Source: Pseudomonadota bacterium
GTDB lineage: Bacteria > Pseudomonadota > Alphaproteobacteria > Rhizobiales > Xanthobacteraceae
NCBI GenBank assembly: GCA_023386885.1
Contig: JAEWIX010000048.1
Coordinates: 93,649 to 157,648, forward strand
Length of the DNA stretch: 64,000 nucleotides
Direction: 5' to 3'
Position 1 is the stretch's first letter, and every line of letters starts with the position of its first letter. The position numbers and the translations under genes were made by a program. Below are positions 1 to 8,230 of this stretch, one piece after another. Below the pieces are notes generated by a model that had not been told where the DNA came from, did not search any database, and saw only the letters and a list, made by a program, of their open reading frames with translations.

Positions 1-903
1 GACCTCAAGCTGGTCAAGGCGGTGGACACGCATCTGCACGCCGATCACGTCACCGGGCTCGGCGAACTGCGCGACCGCACCCAATGCGTCACCATCATGG
101 GCGAGCAGAGCAAGGCCGACGTGGTGGCGATGCGCGTCGGCGACGGTGACAAGATCACCATCGAGGGGCTCGCGCTCGACGTGATGTACACGCCCGGCCA
201 CACCGACGATTCCTACAGCTACCGTATGGCGGATCGCGTCTTCACCGGCGACACGCTGCTGATCCGCGGCACCGGCCGCACTGATTTCCAGAACGGCAGC
301 GCGCGTGCGCAATACGATTCGATCTTCAACCGGCTGCTAAAGCTGCCCGAGGAGACCATGGTGTTTCCGGCGCACGATTACAAAGGCGACACCGTCTCCA
401 CCATCGGCGAGGAGCGGCGCTACAATCCGCGCCTGCAGGTCCCCTCGGTGGAGGCGTATATCGAATTGATGGGCAATCTCAATCTGCCCAATCCGAAACT
501 GATGGACGTGGTGATTCCCGCCAACATGAAGATCGGTCTGCATCAGCACGCGCTGGCCGACGAAGGTTCGTCGCTGCGACCGCGCGACGCCATCGCCCGG
601 CTTGGTCAGCCGGACATCCTGCTGGTCGATCTGCGCGAGCAGGCCGAGCGCGCCAAGCACGGCACGCTCGCCGGCGCGCTGCATGCGCCTTATCCGTCGA
701 TCGCTGACAGCCTGAAAGCCGGCGGCATGCTGCGCGAGGTCGCTGCCGCCAGCCGCCGCCGCATCGTGTTCTTCTGTGCCTTCGGCGAACGCTCGGCGAT
801 GGCGGTGAAGGCCGCGAAGGACGCCGGGCTGACGGACGCGATGCATCTCGAAGGCGGCATCGACGCCTGGAAAAAGGCCGGAGGACCGGTGATTGCCGGC
901 TGA
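1..903 (+). CDS. MBL-fold persulfide dioxygenase-like protein with C-terminal rhodanese domain (5' end outside window)
   Basis: The reading frame is open from base 1, so the N-terminus lies outside; 300 residues are visible. The metal-binding motif HLHADH is at visible residues 11-16, followed by GHTDDS, the GDT/GRTDFQ segment characteristic of ETHE1-type enzymes, and PAHDY. About the last 100 residues form a rhodanese domain with the active-site loop CAFGERS. Known proteins of this fusion (CstB/ETHE1 type) oxidise glutathione or other persulfides and move sulfane sulfur. Likely cytoplasmic sulfide/persulfide detoxification; the substrate is inferred. The stop overlaps the next gene's proposed TTG start. 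Confidence 0.88.
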   Translation, partial: DLKLVKAVDTHLHADHVTGLGELRDRTQCVTIMGEQSKADVVAMRVGDGDKITIEGLALDVMYTPGHTDDSYSYRMADRVFTGDTLLIRGTGRTDFQNGSARAQYDSIFNRLLKLPEETMVFPAHDYKGDTVSTIGEERRYNPRLQVPSVEAYIELMGNLNLPNPKLMDVVIPANMKIGLHQHALADEGSSLRPRDAIARLGQPDILLVDLREQAERAKHGTLAGALHAPYPSIADSLKAGGMLREVAAASRRRIVFFCAFGERSAMAVKAAKDAGLTDAMHLEGGIDAWKKAGGPVIAG

Positions 904-1435
904 GGCTGCTTCTTCCTCGAACGATGGCACGATTCACGTCGCGCCGCTCAGCGCGGTGCATGAGATCGCGCGCAAACTTCCGTCATACGATCTGCTGACG
1001 TTGCTCTCGCCCGACACCGATGCGCAGGCGCTTGCCGCGCTGACGCCGCAGCGGCGGCTGCATTTGGTGTTTCACGACGTCGTCGAAGCGCGCGAAGGAT
1101 TGATCCTGCCGAGCAGCGAGATGATCGCGGTGATGCTGGATTTCAGCCGCGCGCGCATCCACGAAACGCCGCTGTTGATCCATTGCTGGGCGGGAATCAG
1201 CCGCTCCAGCGCGGCGGCCTATATTCTGGCCTGCGATCGTCATCCCGGGCGCGAGAGTGAGATTGCCGAGGCGTTGCGCGCGCGTGCGCCGTTCGCCACG
1301 CCGAACCGGCTGATGGTCGCGCTGGCCGACGATCTGCTGGGATGCAACGGCGCGATGGTTGATGCCATCGCCCGCATCGGTCGCGGAGCCGAGGCTTTCG
1401 AGGGCACGCCGTATTGGTTGGAACTGGATTTCTGA
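893..1435 (+). CDS. Protein tyrosine / dual-specificity phosphatase-like protein
   Basis: A 180-residue protein with the cysteine phosphatase signature HCWAGISRS at residues 97-105 (C98 nucleophile, R104 phosphate-binding; the HC-X5-R pattern). The rest is small and matches no named subfamily I can identify. The start is a TTG overlapping the upstream stop; the first plausible alternative is GTG at 956, but this would cut the conserved-looking IHVAPLS strand, so I prefer TTG. The overlap suggests coupling to the rhodanese-fusion gene. The substrate is unknown; such alphaproteobacterial proteins are annotated only as tyrosine phosphatases. Confidence 0.75.
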   Translation: MPAEAASSSNDGTIHVAPLSAVHEIARKLPSYDLLTLLSPDTDAQALAALTPQRRLHLVFHDVVEAREGLILPSSEMIAVMLDFSRARIHETPLLIHCWAGISRSSAAAYILACDRHPGRESEIAEALRARAPFATPNRLMVALADDLLGCNGAMVDAIARIGRGAEAFEGTPYWLELDF

Positions 1436-1438
1436 CGG

Positions 1439-1535
1439 CGTCATCCTGAGGTGCGAGCGAAGCGAGCCTCGAAGGATGGCATCGTAGCCGTCGCCCTTCG
1501 AGGCTCCGCGCGTTGCGCGGCGCGCCTCAGGGTAA
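1439..1535. repeat. Palindromic intergenic repeat, family A copy 1
   Basis: It begins GTCATCCTGAGGTGCGAGC and ends in GCCTCAGGGT, so the ends are roughly complementary; an inner pair, CCTCGAAGGATG and CCCTTCGAGGCT, gives a second arm. A related copy lies at 51350-51448. Such elements are common between genes in Bradyrhizobium and Rhodopseudomonas. Here it separates the phosphatase (+) from cobS (-), two convergent genes, and could act as a bidirectional terminator. Confidence 0.7.
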
Positions 1536-1541
1536 CGGCTG

Positions 1542-2306
1542 TTAACTTAGTACCGCCGCCACGCCGAGCAGGAAGCCGATCTCGAACGCCTGCTCGATGC
1601 CGCCGAGCACGTCGCCGGTGTAGCCGCCGATCAGTCGCCGCGCCCATAGCGCCAGCAGTGCCGCCAGCGCTGTACCGAGCAGGGCGCCGAACGCCACTGC
1701 CGGCGCCGAGATCAAGGTCAGCGGCAGGATCGCCAGCAACACGAATATCAGCCCAAGCTGCAATTCGTCGACGCGCGGTCGCGATTCGACATAGGCCACT
1801 TTCATCGCGCCGACGTCGCCGCTGTAGGAAAGGCGCGTCATCACCCAGGCCGGCGCGGCGCGCGCCGCCGCGTGCGCCGCGATCAGCGTAGCCACGCCCT
1901 GCCATGGCGTCAGCACCGCCAGCGCGGCGATCCGCAGCGCGACGTTGAGGCCGAGCGCCAACGCGCCATAGGTGCCGATGCGGCTGTCCTTCATGATAGT
2001 GAGGCGCTTCTCCACCGTGAAGCCGCCGCCGAATCCGTCGAAGGTGTCGGCAAAACCGTCCTCATGCAGCGCGCCGGTCAGCGCGATGCTCGTCGCCACC
2101 GCCAGCATCGCGGCGACGGTCTCGTTCCATAGTTCGGTTGCGATCAGCAGCACGAGTCCCGACACGAGACCGATGCCGATGCCGACCAGCGGCGAATATT
2201 TCAGGCAACGTGTCAGCCAGTCCGGCGCGATCTCGCCCGTTGCCGAACGCAACGGCAGGATAGTCATGAAGCGCGCAGCGTTGCGGAAGTGCTCCATCTC
2301 GCTCAT
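1542..2306 (-). CDS. cobS: Adenosylcobinamide-GDP ribazoletransferase (cobalamin synthase)
   Basis: Joins adenosylcobinamide-GDP and alpha-ribazole (or its phosphate) at the membrane, the last assembly step of cobalamin (CobV in Pseudomonas naming). The 254-residue protein has the family hallmark LHEDGFADTFDGFGGG around residues 80-95, the KDSRIGTYG segment, and multiple hydrophobic helices. Its ATG directly follows the cobT stop with no gap, so the two are an operon. Length is normal. Confidence 0.96.
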   Translation of the reverse strand: MSEMEHFRNAARFMTILPLRSATGEIAPDWLTRCLKYSPLVGIGIGLVSGLVLLIATELWNETVAAMLAVATSIALTGALHEDGFADTFDGFGGGFTVEKRLTIMKDSRIGTYGALALGLNVALRIAALAVLTPWQGVATLIAAHAAARAAPAWVMTRLSYSGDVGAMKVAYVESRPRVDELQLGLIFVLLAILPLTLISAPAVAFGALLGTALAALLALWARRLIGGYTGDVLGGIEQAFEIGFLLGVAAVLS

Positions 2307-3368
2307 TCAGATCGCTCCGCTCAGCACGTCGTCGAGGCTCGCGACATCGGTGAGCAGCCGCGCGGCAGCGCGGAGCAGAGGCAGCGCCAGCAATGCGCCG
2401 GTGCCTTCGCCAAGCCGCAATCCGAGATCGAGCAGCGGCACGGCTTGCATGGCGTCGAGTACGAGGCCGTGGCCGCGTTCGGCCGAGCGATGCGCGAACA
2501 CGCAAGTGTCGCGCGCCGCCGGGCATAACCGCACCGCCACCAGCGCGGCGGCGCTGGAAATGAAGCCGTCGACGATCACGGGGCGGCGTGACGTGGCCGC
2601 GCCGATCACCGCGCCGGCCATCATCGCGATTTCGAAGCCGCCGAATTCGGCCAGCACATCGAGTGGCGCGGTGGCATCGCTGCGCGCGGCGGCTTGCGCC
2701 AGCACGGCGCGCTTACGCGCCAGCCCCTCGTCGCTTTGGCCGGCGCCGACGCCGATGCAATCGTCCAGCGGGGCGGGCGCGAGGCGATGTGCGAGCAGCG
2801 CGGCCGAGGCGGTGTTGCCGATGCCCATCTCGCCGATGGCGATGACATCGGCCCCGTTGTTGATCTCCTGCATGGCGATCTCGCAGCCACGCATCAGCGC
2901 CGCGATGGCTTGCTCACGCGACATCGCGGGGACGTGCGATGCATCGGCGGTGCCGCGCGCGATCCTGGCATCGATCAGGTCGGGGTGCGGCGGCAGATCG
3001 GCGGCGACGCCGGCATCGATCACGCGCAGCCGAGCGCCGGTGGCGGCGGCAAACGCATTGGCGCTGGCGCGGCCAGCGAGAAAGGTCTTCACCATTGCCG
3101 TTGTCACGTCCGACGGATATTGCGAGACGCCGGAGGCGGTCATGCCGTGATCGCCAGCGAACACCAGCAGCACGGCATTGTCCATCCGCGGCTCGGCCGG
3201 ATGCGCGATCAGGGCGAGTTGCAACGCCAGCGCCTCGATGCGGCCGAGCGAGCCGGGCGGCTTGGCCTTGCCGTCGATCCGGTTACGCAACGCCGCCTCA
3301 TGCGCGCGGTCGAGCGGCGCGACGTCGGGGTGCCGCCATTGTGCGGCATTGGCATCCGTCATGTTCAT
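2307..3368 (-). CDS. cobT: Nicotinate-nucleotide--dimethylbenzimidazole phosphoribosyltransferase
   Basis: Transfers phosphoribosyl from nicotinate mononucleotide to dimethylbenzimidazole, making alpha-ribazole phosphate for the lower ligand of B12 (CobU in Pseudomonas naming). Family motifs are KPPGSLGRIE, FAGDHG, EMGIGNT and GFISSAAAL, with a glutamate in LRLGEGTGA as the usual catalytic base. The frame is open further upstream, but this would run into the promoter and riboswitch, so the start is set at ATG 3368 (ATG 3362 is also possible), giving 353 residues, the usual length. Divergent from cobP. Confidence 0.95.
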   Translation of the reverse strand: MNMTDANAAQWRHPDVAPLDRAHEAALRNRIDGKAKPPGSLGRIEALALQLALIAHPAEPRMDNAVLLVFAGDHGMTASGVSQYPSDVTTAMVKTFLAGRASANAFAAATGARLRVIDAGVAADLPPHPDLIDARIARGTADASHVPAMSREQAIAALMRGCEIAMQEINNGADVIAIGEMGIGNTASAALLAHRLAPAPLDDCIGVGAGQSDEGLARKRAVLAQAAARSDATAPLDVLAEFGGFEIAMMAGAVIGAATSRRPVIVDGFISSAAALVAVRLCPAARDTCVFAHRSAERGHGLVLDAMQAVPLLDLGLRLGEGTGALLALPLLRAAARLLTDVASLDDVLSGAI

Positions 3369-3390
3369 GTCCTCATCGGGCGCGGCGCGG

Positions 3391-3419
3391 TTGACCGCGC
3401 TTCCGCCGAAGGCTAGCGT
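3391..3419 (+). promoter_or_regulatory. Predicted sigma-70 promoter for the cobP riboswitch transcript
   Basis: TTGACC (3391-3396), 17 bases, then TAGCGT (3414-3419). The expected start, near 3426, falls at the beginning of the aptamer. The -35 is close to consensus, the -10 is weak; position relative to the riboswitch is the main support. Confidence 0.5.
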
Positions 3420-3425
3420 TCGTGG

Positions 3426-3610
3426 CGATGGTCCTTCCATATGGAAGGTGAAAAGGGAAGCCGGTGCGGAATTTTTCCAAGGCCGGCGCTGCCCCCGCAA
3501 CTGTGAGCGACGAACCTCTGTTCATGAGGAGCCTTGCACCGAGGCCACTGGAGCAATCCGGGAAGGCGGGGCCAGGCCACAAGTCGTGAGCCAGGAGACC
3601 TGCCATCGGG
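3426..3610 (+). promoter_or_regulatory. Cobalamin (AdoCbl) riboswitch controlling cobP-cobO-cobQ
   Basis: Conserved B12-riboswitch blocks occur in order: GGTGAAAAGGGAAGCCGGTGC, then GCTGCCCCCGCAACTGTGAGC, GCCACTGG, GGGAAGGCGG, and the B12 box GAGCCAGGAGACCTGCC near 3588-3604. About 105 bases separate it from the cobP start. No T-run terminator is apparent after the box, so control at the ribosome binding site is a reasonable guess. It should lower expression of the three downstream genes when adenosylcobalamin is plentiful. Confidence 0.96.
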
Positions 3611-3714
3611 AATTGTGTTTTGACGGCGTCGGGGCGGGGTGCATCCGGCGAGCGCGTGCCGGCTTTCGCCAGCAGCACGGCCCGGCAAAGCTCGCATTGT
3701 GATCCGGGCCGTTG

Positions 3715-4278
3715 ATGCCGCAAGATTCGCCTCGATTGGTTTTCCACCCGACGCTGGTGCTGGGTGGCGCACGCTCCGGCAAGTCGCGCTTCGCCGAACG
3801 GCTTGCTTGCGAGAGCGGATTGGCGCGCGTCTATCTCGCCACCGCGACCGCGGGCGACGACGAGATGCGCGCGCGGATCGCGCATCATCGCGCGCAGCGC
3901 GGTGATGGCTGGCGCACGGTGGAGGAACCGCTGGCGCTGGTCGAGGCGCTGACGCGCGAAGCCGGCGAGGGCCGCGTCGTGCTGGTGGATTGCCTGACGC
4001 TGTGGCTCTCGAACCTGATGCAGGCGTCGCACGATGTCGAGGCCGAGATCAAAGCGTTGGCGGAATGGCTGCGAGACACGCAGCATCCGGTGCTGCTGGT
4101 CTCCAACGAGGTCGGCCTCGGTCTCGTACCTGAAACGCCGCTCGGTCGCGATTTTCGCGACGCGCAGGGCCGACTCAATCAGGGCATTGCCGCAGTGGTA
4201 CCGAACGTGGTGTTCGTCGCCGCCGGGCTGCCGCTATGGCTGAAACGCAATTCCAACCAGAAAGCAGATCCATTATGA
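3715..4278 (+). CDS. cobP: Bifunctional adenosylcobinamide kinase / adenosylcobinamide-phosphate guanylyltransferase
   Basis: Phosphorylates adenosylcobinamide and then activates it with GTP, providing the GDP-cobinamide used by CobS. It has 187 residues with the P-loop GGARSGKS at residues 17-24, an LVDCLTLWLSN strand and the VSNEVGLGLVP motif typical of CobU/CobP. ATG 3715 is chosen over the TTG just before it. It is the first gene after the B12 riboswitch, and its TGA overlaps the cobO ATG (ATGA), so translation is probably coupled. Confidence 0.95.
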   Translation: MPQDSPRLVFHPTLVLGGARSGKSRFAERLACESGLARVYLATATAGDDEMRARIAHHRAQRGDGWRTVEEPLALVEALTREAGEGRVVLVDCLTLWLSNLMQASHDVEAEIKALAEWLRDTQHPVLLVSNEVGLGLVPETPLGRDFRDAQGRLNQGIAAVVPNVVFVAAGLPLWLKRNSNQKADPL

Positions 4279-4901
4279 CCGAGCCCACCAGCGACGACGC
4301 GCTCAACGCCAGGCACAACGACAAGATGCGCAAGGTGAAGGTCGCGCGCGACCGCATGATGGAAGGGAAGACCCTCGAGAAGGGTCTTCTGATCGTTCAC
4401 ACCGGCAACGGCAAGGGCAAAACCTCCGCCGCGCTGGGCATGGTGTTCCGCCACATCGGCCACGACATGCCGGTCGGCATCGTGCAGTTCACCAAGTCGG
4501 CGAAATGGGACACCGGCGAAGCGCGGCTGCTGAACAAATTTCCCGATCTGGTGACGCTGCACATCATGGGCGAAGGTTTCACCTGGGAGACGCAGGATCG
4601 CGCCCGCGACATCGCGGCCGCGCGCGCCGGCTGGGAGCAGGCGAAGGCGCTGATCCGCGACGACCGCCATCAGTTGGTGTTGCTCGACGAACTCAACATC
4701 GTGCTGCGCTACGATTACCTGCCGCTCGACGAGGTGCTGACGTTCCTGCGCGACGAGAAGCCGGAGGATAAGCACGTCGTCATCACCGGTCGCAACGCGC
4801 ATGACAGCCTGATCGAGATGGCCGACCTCGTCACCGACATGACCATGGTGAAGCATCCGTTCCGCCAAGGCGTGAAGGCGCAGAAGGGCATCGAATTTTG
4901 A
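4275..4901 (+). CDS. cobO: Cob(I)yrinic acid a,c-diamide adenosyltransferase
   Basis: Adds the 5'-deoxyadenosyl group to cob(I)alamin precursors using ATP (CobO/BtuR/CobA type). The 208-residue protein has the P-loop GNGKGKTS at residues 44-51, FTKSAKWDTGE, LLDELNIVL and a VTGRNAH-like segment (VITGRNAHDSL). The frame is open 39 bases further upstream, but ATG 4275, in the ATGA overlap with cobP, fits the family N-terminus. It overlaps cobQ by four bases. Confidence 0.96.
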   Translation: MTEPTSDDALNARHNDKMRKVKVARDRMMEGKTLEKGLLIVHTGNGKGKTSAALGMVFRHIGHDMPVGIVQFTKSAKWDTGEARLLNKFPDLVTLHIMGEGFTWETQDRARDIAAARAGWEQAKALIRDDRHQLVLLDELNIVLRYDYLPLDEVLTFLRDEKPEDKHVVITGRNAHDSLIEMADLVTDMTMVKHPFRQGVKAQKGIEF

Positions 4902-6397
4902 TTCCAACTCCCGCGCTGATGATTCAGGCCACCGGCTCCAATGCCGGCAAATCGACACTGGTGGCGGGCCTCGCGCGGGTGCTGGTGCGGCGCGGGTTGC
5001 GCGTCGCGCCGTTCAAGCCGCAGAACATGTCGAACAATGCGGCGATCGCGATGGACGGCGGCGAGATCGGCCGCGCGCAGGCGGTGCAGGCGCGGGCGGC
5101 GCGGCTGCCGCCGAGCGTGCACATGAATCCGGTGCTGCTGAAACCCGAAACCGATACCGGCGCGCAGGTGATCGTGCGTGGGCAACGCATGGGAACGCTG
5201 CGCGCGAAGAATTTTCTCGACAAGAAGAAGGATATGCTGCCGCTGGTGCTGGAGAGCTTTTCGCATCTCGCGCGTGAGGCCGATATCGTGCTGGTGGAAG
5301 GCGCGGGCAGCCCGGCGGAAATCAACCTGCGCGAAGGCGATATCGCCAACATGGGCTTTGCCATCGCGGCCGATGTGCCGGTGGTACTGGCCGGCGATAT
5401 CGATCGCGGCGGCGTCATCGCCAGCCTGGTCGGCACCCATGCGGTGCTGGAGCCGGAGGAGCGCGCGCAGATCCACGGCTTCCTCGTCAACAAGTTTCGC
5501 GGCGAGGTGAAGTTGTTCGACGCTGGTCTCGATGCGGTGACGCGGATGACCGGCTGGCCGTCGCTCGGCGTGGTGCCATGGCTGCCACAAGCGGCGTGGC
5601 TGCCGGCCGAGGACGCGCTCGATCTCGAAAGCAGCGCCGCGCGCAAGGGCGCGGCTTGCATAATCGCGGTGCCGATGTTGGCGCGCATCGCCAATTTCGA
5701 CGACCTCGATCCGCTGGCGATGGAGCCCGGCGTCAGTCTGCGCTTCGTGCGGCCGGGCGAGCCGATTCCGTCAGAGGCGAATGTGGTGATCCTGCCGGGC
5801 AGCAAATCGACGCTGGGCGATCTCGCCTTCCTGCGCGCGCAGGGCTGGGATATCGACATCGCGGCTCACGTGCGGCGCGGCGGGCATGTGCTGGGCCTTT
5901 GCGGCGGCTACCAGATGCTCGGCAAATCCATTTCCGATCCCGATGGCCTCGATGGCGCGCCGGGTCGCGTCGAAGGGTTAGGCCTACTCGACATCGACAC
6001 CGTGATGCAGGGCGATAAATCCACCACGCTGACGCACGGCATTCATTGCGAAAGCAAGCTGCCGGTCGATGGCTACGAGATTCATCTCGGCCGCAGTGAT
6101 GGACCGGATGCCGCGCGACCGATGCTACAGATCGGCGAGCGCCATGACGGCGCGACCTCGCGTGACGGCCGGGTGCAGGGAACCTATCTGCACGGGCTGT
6201 TCTCAAGCGATGCGTTCCGGGCGGCATGGCTGAAAGGGCTGGGCGCGGCCTCGTCGCTGGCTTATGAGGCGCGAGTCGAAACCGCGCTGGATGCGCTGGC
6301 CGATCACCTCGAAGCGCATCTCGATATCGACGCGCTCTTGGCGATTGCGCGACGACGTCAGGGCACCCACGCGAGCATGGCAAGAACTACGAACTGA
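4898..6397 (+). CDS. cobQ: Cobyric acid synthase
   Basis: Amidates four peripheral carboxylates of adenosylcobyrinic acid a,c-diamide using glutamine and ATP. The N-terminal dethiobiotin-synthetase-like ATPase domain has GSNAGKS at residues 13-19; the C-terminal glutamine amidotransferase domain has LCGGYQMLG with C335 as nucleophile and GTYLHG with H432. Its 499 residues are normal length. The start is TTG 4898, overlapping the cobO stop; ATG 4919 would shorten the N-terminus right before the P-loop strand. The 3' end overlaps cobD on the other strand by 40 bases. Confidence 0.96.
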   Translation: MIPTPALMIQATGSNAGKSTLVAGLARVLVRRGLRVAPFKPQNMSNNAAIAMDGGEIGRAQAVQARAARLPPSVHMNPVLLKPETDTGAQVIVRGQRMGTLRAKNFLDKKKDMLPLVLESFSHLAREADIVLVEGAGSPAEINLREGDIANMGFAIAADVPVVLAGDIDRGGVIASLVGTHAVLEPEERAQIHGFLVNKFRGEVKLFDAGLDAVTRMTGWPSLGVVPWLPQAAWLPAEDALDLESSAARKGAACIIAVPMLARIANFDDLDPLAMEPGVSLRFVRPGEPIPSEANVVILPGSKSTLGDLAFLRAQGWDIDIAAHVRRGGHVLGLCGGYQMLGKSISDPDGLDGAPGRVEGLGLLDIDTVMQGDKSTTLTHGIHCESKLPVDGYEIHLGRSDGPDAARPMLQIGERHDGATSRDGRVQGTYLHGLFSSDAFRAAWLKGLGAASSLAYEARVETALDALADHLEAHLDIDALLAIARRRQGTHASMARTTN

Positions 6398-7326
6398 ATC
6401 GTGCACGCCGTAACCAACATACGCAAGACGCGGCGGATGTCGGCAGGCGTAGCGTCGCGTCCATCGACGTTGAGATAGGGATCGTCGACCAATCCTTCGG
6501 CGTAATGGCGTGGACCGGCGAGCTTGATGCCGAGCGCGCCAGCCACCGCGCTTTCCGGCCAACCAGCATTGGGCGAGCGATGGTGCCGCGCATCGCGCCA
6601 CATCGCTTTCAGGCTCGCTGCGATCGATCCGCGCGCAAACGGCGCGGCAAGCGCCAGCAACAGGCCTGCGATCCGCGCGGGCACGAAGTTGACGAGATCG
6701 TCGAGCCGCGCCGACGCCCAGCCGAAATCGCGATACTTGTCGCTGCGATGGCCGATCATCGAATCGGCGGTGTTGATGGCCTTATAGGCGAGCAACCCCG
6801 GCACGCCGAGCGTTGCCAGCCAGAACATCGGCGCCACTACGCCGTCGGAAAAATTCTCGGCGCAGGATTCGATGGCGGCGCGGCTGACGCCGCTCTCGTC
6901 GAGGTTCGCGGGATCGCGCCCGACGATCAGGCTGACCGCTTCGCGCGCCGCGGCAAGCCCGCCGGTGTGGAATGCCGTGTGCACCCGCGCGACATGCTGA
7001 TAAAGACTCTTTTGCGCGATCAACGTTGCGGCCAGCAGGCCCAGCGCAATATTGCCGATGAGGCCGCGCGGGACGATGGCTTCGATAGCGCAACCCACCG
7101 ACAGCGCTGCGATCACCAGCAGCAGGATAGCGACGATTCCGAACAATTTGCGCCGTCTCGGTGACCATGTTTCGCGATTAAGCCTGTTATCGAGCGCGTC
7201 GATGGCGCGGCCGATCACCGTCACCGGATGCGCCAGCCGCCGCCACAGCCAATCCGGATCGCCGATCACGGCGTCGGCGGCAAGGGCGATCAGCGTGACA
7301 ATGAGAGTGTCGTTCCACGATAACAC
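6358..7326 (-). CDS. cobD: Adenosylcobinamide-phosphate synthase (CbiB/CobD family)
   Basis: Membrane enzyme that attaches the aminopropanol (phosphate) arm to adenosylcobyric acid. The 322-residue protein opens with a DAVIGDPDWLWRRLAHPV segment typical of CbiB, and contains SCAENFSDGVVAP and INTADSMIGHRS, with several transmembrane helices. A GTG at 7326 is chosen: it lies one base past the stop of the binding-protein gene upstream and gives normal length; the further upstream open frame is antisense noise over that gene. Convergent with and overlapping cobQ. Confidence 0.94.
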   Translation of the reverse strand: MLSWNDTLIVTLIALAADAVIGDPDWLWRRLAHPVTVIGRAIDALDNRLNRETWSPRRRKLFGIVAILLLVIAALSVGCAIEAIVPRGLIGNIALGLLAATLIAQKSLYQHVARVHTAFHTGGLAAAREAVSLIVGRDPANLDESGVSRAAIESCAENFSDGVVAPMFWLATLGVPGLLAYKAINTADSMIGHRSDKYRDFGWASARLDDLVNFVPARIAGLLLALAAPFARGSIAASLKAMWRDARHHRSPNAGWPESAVAGALGIKLAGPRHYAEGLVDDPYLNVDGRDATPADIRRVLRMLVTACTIQFVVLAMLAWVP

Positions 7327-7327
7327 G

Positions 7328-8203
7328 TCAGTGCGCCGCTGCGGTCGTGCCGGTCTCGCGCTCGGCGCGTGCGATTTCGCTGACGATGCGATCCAGCCCG
7401 TCGACCACCGCGGGGCCGCCGCAGACGGTGAATCGTTCCGGCACGACGAGGCGCTTTGACGGCGGATAGAAATGCTCCAGCGCGGGATGCAGCAGGAAGG
7501 CGCGGCCTTCATCTTCGGCGAAGTCGCTGTCGCTTGAAACCAGAATGAAGTCGGGCTGAAGTTTGATGATGGCTTCCAACGAGGCGAAGCCACCGAGTTT
7601 CAAGCCAAGTTCCCCGGCAGCATTCGTCAGCCCGATCTCCGCGAGCAGCGAACTCATCAGACTGCGGCTGCCGGACACCCAGCCGCGTCGCGAGATCGAC
7701 AGCACGCGATAGCGGTGCTTCGCGACGAATTTGCGCGTCCGCGCGATGGCGGCATCGATCCGCGCGATATAGGTTTCGGCGCGATCGGGGTGGTGCGTCA
7801 CCTCGCCCATCTTGCGGATCTGCGCCTTCACCTCGTCGAGCGAATGCGCGACGTCGAAGGTGGCCAGCTTCTGGCCTTGTTCCTTCAGGAGTTCGCGGGT
7901 CGCGCGTTTGGTGAAGCTGCCGGCCACCACCACGTCCGGCCTCAGCACCAGCACGTCCTCGGCTTCGCCCGACAGACGCGGATAACGCTGCGCGGCGGCG
8001 GCGCTCCACGAACGGGTGGCGTCGCGCGAATAGGGGCCGAGGCCGAGAATCTGTTCGGGGTCCGCCAGCGCCAACAGCAGTTGATCGGTGCAGGCATTGA
8101 TCGAGGCGATGCGCGGCAATTCGGCCGCGCGCGCGGGCGCGATGACTGCAACTGACGTTGCTGCGATGAGGCCGATAGCAACGAGCGATAATCTCTCGCG
8201 CAT
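7328..8203 (-). CDS. Cobalamin/corrinoid ABC transporter substrate-binding protein (BtuF-like)
   Basis: Periplasmic binding protein of the BtuF/FhuD helical-backbone type. A signal peptide covers about residues 1-27 (hydrophobic core, cleavage after ARA), then LPRIASINACTDQLLLAL, the typical start of BtuF-like domains, and VLVLRPDVVVAGSF. Start ATG 8203 or 8221; the first places the signal peptide at the terminus. Followed immediately by cobD. The matching permease and ATPase are probably the BtuC/BtuD-like genes at 9230-11031. Cobalamin as ligand is inferred from the neighbours. The starts of this gene and cobC are only 27 bases apart. Confidence 0.88.
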   Translation of the reverse strand: MRERLSLVAIGLIAATSVAVIAPARAAELPRIASINACTDQLLLALADPEQILGLGPYSRDATRSWSAAAAQRYPRLSGEAEDVLVLRPDVVVAGSFTKRATRELLKEQGQKLATFDVAHSLDEVKAQIRKMGEVTHHPDRAETYIARIDAAIARTRKFVAKHRYRVLSISRRGWVSGSRSLMSSLLAEIGLTNAAGELGLKLGGFASLEAIIKLQPDFILVSSDSDFAEDEGRAFLLHPALEHFYPPSKRLVVPERFTVCGGPAVVDGLDRIVSEIARAERETGTTAAAH

Positions 8204-8230
8204 CGTGTCGCGTCGTGGCATGAGAGGCGC